Position numbers and translations under genes: made by a program
DNA from: CAZKTO01 sp964555685
GTDB lineage: Bacteria; Chloroflexota; Dehalococcoidia; SHYB01
DNA: 64,000 nt
Reading direction: 5' to 3'
NCBI GenBank assembly: GCA_964555685.1
Contig: CAZKTO010000002.1
Span: 47,839 to 111,838, forward strand
The notes under the pieces: model-generated
Told to the model about the DNA's origin: nothing
The model's database searches: none
What the model saw: only the letters and a program-made list of their open reading frames with translations
In this document: piece after piece, positions 58,425 through 64,000 of the stretch
How positions within the stretch are numbered: the first letter of the stretch is position 1
Layout: each line of letters starts with the position of its first letter

Positions 58425-59237
58425 CTACCCGCTCCTCACCGTGCGCCGGGCCCCCTGGCTCAGCCGGGCCACGAACCGCCGCGCCTGCTCGACCCGCTCC
58501 CCGGCCTTCGCCTCCTCCACGACCCGAACAAGGGCGCTGCCGACGATGGCCGCCTCGGCGTGCTCGCCGATGGCCCGCACGTGCTCCTCGTCCGAGACGC
58601 CGAAGCCCACCGCCAGCGGCAGGCGGGTGTGCCGTCGCACCCGCGCCAGGAACTCGGGCAGGTCCGCGGAGAGCTCCGAGCGCGCGCCCGTCACTCCCGT
58701 CAGGCTCACGCAGTAGATAAACCCGCCGGCCACCCGGCCCACCATCGCCAGCCGGCGCTCGGTGCTCGTCGGCGCCACCAGGAAGATCACCGCGATGCCC
58801 TGGGCCAGGCAGACCTCCAGGAGCGGCCCCGCCTCCTCGGGCGGCAGGTCGGGCACGATGACGCCGTCAACACCGGACTGGGCGGACCGCCGGGCGAACC
58901 GCTCCAACCCGTACGCCAGGACCGGGTTATAGTAGGGCATCAGAAGAAGAGGGACGGCCGGAAGCCTCGATCGCAGCGTTTCGCAGACCTCCAGGCAGCT
59001 CTCGAGCGTCACCCCGTTGCGCAGGGCCACCTGGCTGGAGCGCTGGATCGTCGCCCCGTCGGCCAGGGGGTCGCTGAACGGCACGCCCAGCTCGATCATG
59101 TCCGCGCCGGCCTCCACGACGGCCGGCGCCAGCTCCAGCGTCGAGGCCAAGTCCGGGAAGCCCACCATCAAGTAGGCGATGAGCCCCGTTCGCTCCTTGG
59201 CCCGGAGCGCCTCGAAGGTCCGTTCGATCCTGCCCAT
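58425..59237 (-). CDS. trpA: tryptophan synthase alpha subunit
   Basis: A 270-residue TIM barrel. Catalytic Glu is in DMIELGVPFSDPLADG. The Asp loop is LLLMPYYNPVLAYG, followed by DGVIVPDLPPEE and SLTGVTGAR, with VGFGVSDEEHVRAI near the phosphate site. It splits indole-3-glycerol phosphate; the partner trpB is not in this window and would be expected upstream of the repeats or elsewhere. It is first of the trpA-aroH-aroF set. The start context is weak (no strong ribosome site). Confidence 0.94.
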   Translation of the reverse strand: MGRIERTFEALRAKERTGLIAYLMVGFPDLASTLELAPAVVEAGADMIELGVPFSDPLADGATIQRSSQVALRNGVTLESCLEVCETLRSRLPAVPLLLMPYYNPVLAYGLERFARRSAQSGVDGVIVPDLPPEEAGPLLEVCLAQGIAVIFLVAPTSTERRLAMVGRVAGGFIYCVSLTGVTGARSELSADLPEFLARVRRHTRLPLAVGFGVSDEEHVRAIGEHAEAAIVGSALVRVVEEAKAGERVEQARRFVARLSQGARRTVRSG

Positions 59238-59280
59238 ATTCCGCGCTTTCCCCGTCCCCAGTCCCCGGCTCCTACTCCCT

Positions 59281-59370
59281 TATCCGTCATTCTGAGAGGC
59301 TGTGAACAAATCGCCCGTAGGGGCGGGCCCCGTGCCCGCCCATCTGGGGCAACCACGGGGGGTTGCCCCT
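59281..59370. repeat. 91-nt repeat copy B
   Basis: Second copy of the sequence at 56451-56541, one C shorter. Copies A and B flank the trpA-aroH-aroF set in direct orientation, so recombination between them could delete it. Confidence 0.85.
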
Positions 59371-59443
59371 ACGAAGGAAAAATTCACAGGCTCTGAGCGG
59401 AGTCTTCGCAGCGAATGAATCTGGGTGGCGGGGCTCCTCCCTT

Positions 59444-60226
59444 TCACACCGAATACGCCAGGCCCACGACGACCCCATTGTAGGCGGCGTGCACCAGCAT
59501 CGAGCTCACGAGCGAGCCGGTGCGGGCGAAGAGCCACGCCAGCACCATGCCGATGCAGAAGATAGGCGCGTAGGCGATGGGGTCCACGTGGGCCAGGGCG
59601 AAGAGCGCCGAGGCCGCCGCCGCCGCCCCCCAGAGCCCCAGCCGCCGGCGCAGGCCCTGAAAGACGAACCCTCGGAAGAACGTCTCCTCGACCAGCGGCG
59701 CCACGGCCACCGCCAGCACGATGATCGCCGCCCGCTCCGCCGACGTGGGGTCGTCGAAGAACGAGGGGGACTTGAGCCGGTCCTCCTGCCCCAGGGCCTG
59801 GATGACGGCCCCATAGACGACGGCGATCAGCAGGGTGGCGAAGAGGCCGGCCGCCATCGTGCGGCCGGTCCGGCCCAGGGCGAGCGGACGGAGGCCCAGC
59901 GCCGGCCAAGAGCACCGGTACCGGCCCACCGAGTAGCGCCAGGCGGCCCACAGGAGCACCACGTACAGCACGATGGTGGCGGCCACCGCGAACCACACCG
60001 CGCTCGTGTCGCCCGCCGCGAACAGCGCCACCACCAGCAGGACGGCGAAGCCCGCGACGACGGCCGCCGCGATGCCCTTGAGCACGTCCCCTGCGTCCCA
60101 GGGGACACCCGCGTCCGCCTGGGGCGGGGCTGAAGGCCCTGGGAGAGTCGCGACGGCCGTGGCCGGAGGGGCGGACGCCGCCCCTCCGGCTGGACTGGAC
60201 GACTCGTTGCTGGCGGTTGTCTCCAT
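59444..60226 (-). CDS. CPBP family intramembrane metalloprotease
   Basis: A 260-residue polytopic protein. After a Ser/Pro/Ala-rich N-terminus come several membrane spans. The CPBP motifs are VEETFFRGFVFQGLR (E-E-x-x-x-R), ALAHVDP with the second-site His, and SSMLVHAAYNGVVV. Members mature bacteriocin leaders or CAAX proteins, and in some phyla are immunity factors. ATG 60226 is used, but it has no ribosome site and sits 12 nt past a terminator-like hairpin; a frame extension to ATG 60325 is open, so the true start is uncertain. Confidence 0.8.
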   Translation of the reverse strand: METTASNESSSPAGGAASAPPATAVATLPGPSAPPQADAGVPWDAGDVLKGIAAAVVAGFAVLLVVALFAAGDTSAVWFAVAATIVLYVVLLWAAWRYSVGRYRCSWPALGLRPLALGRTGRTMAAGLFATLLIAVVYGAVIQALGQEDRLKSPSFFDDPTSAERAAIIVLAVAVAPLVEETFFRGFVFQGLRRRLGLWGAAAAASALFALAHVDPIAYAPIFCIGMVLAWLFARTGSLVSSMLVHAAYNGVVVGLAYSV

Positions 60227-60237
60227 GGGCGTTACAC

Positions 60238-60400
60238 AAAAAGCCAGGCCCCCGGTCGCCGGGGGCCTGGAACTGCACACAACCCGTCGGTACCGGAGCT
60301 TAGCCACGCCGGCTAAAGTAGTCATACTCCCCAAAGTACCGCGTCTGCATGGTACGTACCGTTTTCGGTCAGAGCTTATCGTAGCACATCTGTCAAAAGT
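60238..60400 (-). promoter_or_regulatory. attenuator-like structured leader of the CPBP gene
   Basis: Leftward RNA has stems CGGTAC/GTACCG, TTAGCC/GGCTAA (loop GGCGT), then a 12-bp hairpin CCAGGCCCCCGG/CCGGGGGCCTGG (60244-60270) followed by TTTTT (60242-60238). A GGGGAGTA word occurs upstream of the first stem. This looks like a terminator preceded by an alternative fold. The reading frame is open through it, so a translated-leader explanation also exists. Confidence 0.5.
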
Positions 60401-60442
60401 AAGGCAACGACGCGGCTTCGCACGGAAAGCCGCAATCGCCAT

Positions 60443-60552
60443 GTCACCCTGAGTCCCGACAAGTCGGGGCGAAGGGTCTGGGGAGGTGGGATTCTTCTGT
60501 TGAGCCACCCCGCCCCAGATTCTTCGTTCGCCTCAGGCGAACTCAGAATGAC
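60443..60552. repeat. repeat element, GTCAYYCTGAG/CTCAGNATGAC family
   Basis: Begins GTCACCCTGAG and ends CTCAGAATGAC, with an internal TCCCGAC/GTCGGGG hairpin and CGAAGGGTCTGGGG, as in the copy at 35329-35409. Confidence 0.75.
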
Positions 60553-60584
60553 ATTTCGGTGCAAGGCCGCAACGACGCCTGACC

Positions 60585-61508
60585 TCAGTCCTCCTCAAAG
60601 TTCGCGCGGACGGACGAGTGCGGCACGGTGAAGCTCACCAGCACCACGTTCTTCTGCTGCTTGACCTTCGGCTTTGTGATCTCTGAGAGATCGGTGATCT
60701 TCCCCAGGATGTCCCGGTCCTTGAGCTGGGCCGCGCCCTTGCCCGCGTTCACCGCGCTATCGAACCGCCAGTACATGGAGGCGGCGGTCGTCGAGTTTGA
60801 CTTCTTGGCCCAGCTCACCCCGCCGTACAGGAACCCTTCGAGCTCGGGATCGTCCTCGTCTTCGAGCGCGTCGCTCGTGCCTGCGGCGAAGAGGTAGCCC
60901 GGCTTGCCCAGGCGCTTCAGGACGTCTTTGACCTCGGCAGTGTCGAACGCGCTCCGCCCGCGGTCCAGGGCGCGGTCGATGATCTTCTTGACGTCGTCCA
61001 CGCTGCTGCCGAGGACCCAGGTGGTGTCATCCACGACCGCTTGCACTCCGAAGCTGTCCGACTCGAACTCGTAAATGGTCACGCCGCGATGCGTTCCGGT
61101 GCTGCGGGCCGCCGCCTTGAACCCCGCTTGTAATAGGGGAGAGCGCAGGTCCTTGAACCGGCCCAGCAACACACCGGACGAGGGCTCCTCGCCGCCGCCT
61201 ATGGCGAAGACGTCGACCGACTTGAACAGCGTGCCCACCACCTCGCCCAATGGCCCTTCACCGCTGTCGATGGGGAACAGCTCATCCGCCATCTCCGCCA
61301 GGGCTGGTATGGCCCTGATGGCGGCGAGGTCGAAGGCCGCCACGAACCCAGCGTCCGCCGGCAGCTTGCGGAGAGCCGCCTCGATGGCCTTGGGGCCGGT
61401 GATCGGCTTGGCGGCCTTGGTCTTCTGGGCCAGCCCGGACGCGGGCGCCGCCGCCAGCGTGGCGACGAGGGCTGCGACCAGGGCGACGACCAACAGCAAA
61501 CGTTTCAT
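60585..61508 (-). CDS. secreted or membrane-anchored protein of unknown function (DUF3352-like)
   Basis: A 307-residue protein. Residues 1-26 form a signal peptide (KRLLLVVALVAALVATLAA) with a likely cleavage after AAAPASG. The mature part has no recognised catalytic motif; blocks such as LPADAGFVAAFDLAAI, GVTIYEFESDSFGVQAVVDDTTWVLG and IGGGEEPSSGVLLGRF suggest a DUF3352-like or beta-strand-rich fold. ATG 61508 follows AAAGGATAGG. No operon partner. Confidence 0.7.
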   Translation of the reverse strand: MKRLLLVVALVAALVATLAAAPASGLAQKTKAAKPITGPKAIEAALRKLPADAGFVAAFDLAAIRAIPALAEMADELFPIDSGEGPLGEVVGTLFKSVDVFAIGGGEEPSSGVLLGRFKDLRSPLLQAGFKAAARSTGTHRGVTIYEFESDSFGVQAVVDDTTWVLGSSVDDVKKIIDRALDRGRSAFDTAEVKDVLKRLGKPGYLFAAGTSDALEDEDDPELEGFLYGGVSWAKKSNSTTAASMYWRFDSAVNAGKGAAQLKDRDILGKITDLSEITKPKVKQQKNVVLVSFTVPHSSVRANFEED

Positions 61509-61613
61509 ACACCTATCCTTTCCGAGCCGGGCTCGCCCGACCTCAACCGCATGGTACACGAGTCCCGGCCGCTCACCAAGTCCGGCATGGCTCCCCGCGG
61601 CCCTTCCTTGCTC

Positions 61614-61656
61614 CTCGTTCCCTGTTCCCCGTTCCTTGTTCCCCGTTCCTCCTTCC
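61614..61656 (+). repeat. tandem pyrimidine repeat upstream of leuS
   Basis: About three 14-nt units of the form TTCCYTGTTCCCCG run from about 61614 to 61655. The last unit is degenerate and overlaps the -35/spacer of the proposed leuS promoter. Confidence 0.7.
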
Positions 61657-61665
61657 TGCTACAAT
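61636..61665 (+). promoter_or_regulatory. possible leuS promoter
   Basis: TTGTTC (61636-61641), 18-nt spacer, TACAAT (61660-61665). The long leader after it has GCGGCGGGCGGCCCGCCGCC and GAGCGAAGCGAG palindromes. No T-box motif was recognised. Confidence 0.45.
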
Positions 61666-61781
61666 CGCTATCTGAAGCGCGGCGGGCGGCCCGCCGCCGT
61701 CGCCCCCCCCAGCCGAGCGAAGCGAGTCCTGACCCTGAGTCCACGAAGGGGAAGGACCTATCCCCCGCCGAGGCCCGGACC

Positions 61782-64000
61782 ATGGCCCAGCCCTACGACC
61801 CCAAGACCATCGAACAGAAGTGGCAGCAGCGCTGGGAGCGCGACGGGCTCTACCACACCCGCGACGACGACCCGCGCCCCAAGTGGTACGAGCTCACCAT
61901 GTACCCGTACCCCTCGGGCGACCTGCATATGGGCCACTGGTACGTCTACGCCCCGTCCGACACCCACGCGCGCTTCATGCGCATGCGCGGCTACAACGTC
62001 CTTGCGCCCATGGGCTTCGACGCCTTCGGCCTGCCCGCCGAGAACGCCGCCATCAAGCGCGGCATCCATCCCCGCGCCTGGACGATGGACAACATCGATC
62101 GCATGCGGCGGCAGATGAAGCAGATGGGCGCCGTCTTCGACTGGGACCGCGAGATCGTCTGCTGCCTGCCCGAGTACTACCGCTGGAACCAGTGGCTCTT
62201 CCTGAAGATGTACCAGCACGGCCTGGCCTATCGCGCCAAGGCCCCCGCCAACTGGTGCCCCTCGTGCGTCACCGTGCTGGCCAACGAGCAGGTCATCGCC
62301 GGGCGCTGCGAGCGCTGCGACAATCCGGTCGAGCGCCGCGACCTGGAGCAGTGGTTCCTGCGCATCACCAGGTACGCCGATCAGCTCCTGGACATGAGCG
62401 GCCTCGTGGACTGGCCCGAGAGGATCAAGCTCATGCAGCGCAACTGGATCGGGCGCAGCGATGGCGTCGAGCTCTCGTTCGATATCGGCCACTACGGCCT
62501 GCCGGAGCGGGAGGTCCGCGTCTTCACCACCCGGCCGGACACCGTCTTCGGCGTCACGTTCCTGGTGCTGGCCCCGGAGCACCCGCTGGTCGAGCGGCTC
62601 ACGTCGCCGGAGCGGCGCGCCGAGGTCGAGGCCTACGTCGCCCAGGCCCGCCGCTCGTCCGAGATCGAGCGCATGTCGGCGGAGCGGGAGAAGACGGGCG
62701 TGCCCATCGGCGCCCACTGCGTCAACCGCTTCAACGGCCAGCGCGTGCCCATCTTCATCGCCGACTACATCCTCATGGGCTACGGCACCGGCGCCGTCAT
62801 GGCCGTCCCCGCCCACGACGAGCGCGACTTCGCCTTCGCCCAGAAGCATACCCTGCCCATCACCGTCGTCCTCACGCCGCCGGGCTGGAAGGGCGGCCCG
62901 CTCCAGGAGGCCTTCACGGGCCAGGGAACCATGGTCAACTCCGGCCGCTTCGACGGCACGCCCGGCGACCGCGCCTTCGATGCCGTGGCCCAGTACGCCG
63001 AGGCCCAGGGCATCGGCCGCCGCACCGTCTCCCGCCAGCGCTACTGGGGCACGCCCATCCCGGTCATCTACTGCGACTCCTGCGGCATCGTGCCGGTCCC
63101 CGAATCGGACCTGCCGGTGCTCCTGCCCGAGGACGCCGAGTTCAAGCCCACCGGCGAGTCGCCGCTGGCCCGCCACGAGGGCTTCGTCCGCGCGACCTGC
63201 CCCACCTGCCGCCGTCCCGCCCGCCGCGAGACCGACACGATGGACACCTTCATCGACTCGTCCTGGTACTACCTGCGCTACACGAGCCCCCACTACGACG
63301 CCGGCCCCTTCGACCCGGCCAAGGCGGCCAAGTGGGCGCCCGTGGACCAGTACACCGGCGGCGCCGAGCACGCCGTCATGCACCTGCTCTACGCCCGCTT
63401 CTTCTGGAAGGTCGCCCGCGACCTGGGGATCGTGAAGGGCAACGAGCCGTTCCTGCGGCTGTTCAACCAGGGCCAGATCCTGGGTCCGGACGGCCAGCGA
63501 ATGTCGAAGTCGCGCGGGAACGTCGTCGCCCCGGACGAGTACGTCGCCCGCTACGGCGCCGATACGTTCCGCTGCTACCTGATGTTCATCGGCCCCTGGG
63601 ACGAGGGCGGCCCCTTCGGCACCGAGGGGATCAACGGCGTCTGGCGCTGGCTCAACCGCGTGTGGGGCCTCGTACTGAACGAACCGCGGTCCGGTCAGCC
63701 GCCTGCGGACGCCGTGCGGGAGATGCGCCGCCTCACCCACCAGACGGTCCGCAAGGCGACGGAGGACATGGAGCGCTTCCGGTTCAACACGCTGCTGGCC
63801 GCCCTCATGGAGATGACGAACGGCCTGCTCCGCGCCCGCGACGCTGGCCCCGTCGACCGCGACGCCTGGAACGAGGCTGTCGAGTCGCTGGTGCTGATGC
63901 TGGCGCCGGTGGCGCCGCACGTCGCCGAGGAGCTGTGGACGCGCAGCGGCCGCCCCTACAGCGTGCACACGCAAACCTGGCCGGCCTGGGACCCGGAGCT
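61782..64000 (+). CDS. leuS: leucyl-tRNA synthetase, N-terminal part (3' end outside window)
   Basis: 739 codons are visible and the frame is open to the right edge. HIGH equivalent is HMGHWY (residues about 49-54). PMGFDAFGLPAENAA follows. A zinc-binding-like CPSC...CERC pair lies near residues 163-185. The editing domain has YGTGAVMAVPAHDERDF and TTRPDTVFGVTF. The KMSKS motif is RMSKSRGN near 574. It attaches leucine to tRNA-Leu and proofreads. ATG 61782 is chosen by homology. About 80-100 C-terminal residues are missing. Confidence 0.93.
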   Translation, partial: MAQPYDPKTIEQKWQQRWERDGLYHTRDDDPRPKWYELTMYPYPSGDLHMGHWYVYAPSDTHARFMRMRGYNVLAPMGFDAFGLPAENAAIKRGIHPRAWTMDNIDRMRRQMKQMGAVFDWDREIVCCLPEYYRWNQWLFLKMYQHGLAYRAKAPANWCPSCVTVLANEQVIAGRCERCDNPVERRDLEQWFLRITRYADQLLDMSGLVDWPERIKLMQRNWIGRSDGVELSFDIGHYGLPEREVRVFTTRPDTVFGVTFLVLAPEHPLVERLTSPERRAEVEAYVAQARRSSEIERMSAEREKTGVPIGAHCVNRFNGQRVPIFIADYILMGYGTGAVMAVPAHDERDFAFAQKHTLPITVVLTPPGWKGGPLQEAFTGQGTMVNSGRFDGTPGDRAFDAVAQYAEAQGIGRRTVSRQRYWGTPIPVIYCDSCGIVPVPESDLPVLLPEDAEFKPTGESPLARHEGFVRATCPTCRRPARRETDTMDTFIDSSWYYLRYTSPHYDAGPFDPAKAAKWAPVDQYTGGAEHAVMHLLYARFFWKVARDLGIVKGNEPFLRLFNQGQILGPDGQRMSKSRGNVVAPDEYVARYGADTFRCYLMFIGPWDEGGPFGTEGINGVWRWLNRVWGLVLNEPRSGQPPADAVREMRRLTHQTVRKATEDMERFRFNTLLAALMEMTNGLLRARDAGPVDRDAWNEAVESLVLMLAPVAPHVAEELWTRSGRPYSVHTQTWPAWDPE

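Larger units (their letters stand above)
60227..60584. other. intergenic region with leader and repeat
   Basis: Contains an attenuator-like leader (60238-60400) upstream of the CPBP gene and a repeat element (60443-60552). Downstream of 60552 there is no feature I recognise before the stop of the leftward secreted-protein gene at 60585. Confidence 0.6.

Noticed and set aside
61666..61781. T-box leader of leuS
   Set aside because: No T-box sequence (TGGNACCGCG-like) or specifier hairpin is visible; the stretch is repeat-like and GC palindromic.

Overview
The window is high-GC DNA (clearly above 60 percent by eye) densely packed with bacterial genes. Several features fit a free-living Chloroflexota bacterium of the Dehalococcoidia/SAR202 kind: three large peptide-type binding lipoproteins with Thr/Pro/Ala-rich linkers, clustered amidohydrolase-2 paralogues, a luciferase-like monooxygenase, a DUF5667 protein behind an ECF-type sigma factor, a four-subunit 2-oxoacid:ferredoxin oxidoreductase, DUF1015, and many short palindromic intergenic repeats. 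This taxonomic call is an inference from gene content; no rRNA or tRNA gene was seen.

Layout. 0-5.6 kb: DUF1015 tail (cut by the left edge), an alpha/beta hydrolase and two convergent solute-binding lipoproteins with near-identical promoters. 5.6-15.4 kb: catabolic genes (sulfatase-fold hydrolase, LLM oxidoreductase with a Ser-less alpha/beta hydrolase, three amidohydrolases, GNAT, MaoC-like dehydratase). 15.5-16.7 kb: DUF433/PIN-like toxin-antitoxin pair with a palindromic operator. 16.7-23.5 kb: cyclase, two tandem M24 proteins (the second has lost metal ligands), third binding lipoprotein, a highly structured 260-nt intergenic element, and an enoyl-CoA hydratase. 23.7-25.9 kb: unknown gene pair and an IS1595-type insertion sequence. 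26-28.9 kb: oxidoreductase operon (gamma, ferredoxin, alpha, beta). 29-35.3 kb: flavin-dependent protein, PHP phosphatase, PIG-L deacetylase, hydrolase, cupin, FAH protein and an rRNA/tRNA uracil methyltransferase. 35.5-40.5 kb: an aspartate/lysine-themed operon (homoserine dehydrogenase, GenX/EpmA-like synthetase, lysyl-tRNA synthetase, stand-alone double ACT protein). 40.5-48.3 kb: acetyltransferase, sigma factor plus DUF5667 membrane protein, MacB-type ABC exporter, zinc alcohol dehydrogenase.

48.5-51.9 kb is the most unusual segment. It is a 3.4-kb transposon-like unit bounded by imperfect inverted repeats. It carries an AIPR (abortive infection/phage resistance) gene, an antisense zinc-ribbon gene and a SWIM-finger DDE transposase. 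The last two are driven by divergent promoters that each contain the same TCTAC-N7-GTAGA operator. Its genes look more A/T-rich than the surroundings.

52-64 kb: heme-oxygenase-like protein, nucleoside phosphorylase, SRPBCC protein, tyrS-ribF, a trpA-aroH-aroF operon, CPBP protease with an attenuator-like leader, a secreted or anchored protein of unknown function, and leuS running off the right edge.

Recurrent short repeats run through the intergenic DNA and, in three places, inside reading frames: hairpins with GTCGGGG arms, elements ending GTCAYYCTGAG/CTCAGNATGAC, CCCGCCGCAGGCGGG, and Gln/Ser/Pro-encoding GGCTCAG hairpins. They look like a population of non-autonomous or REP-like elements.
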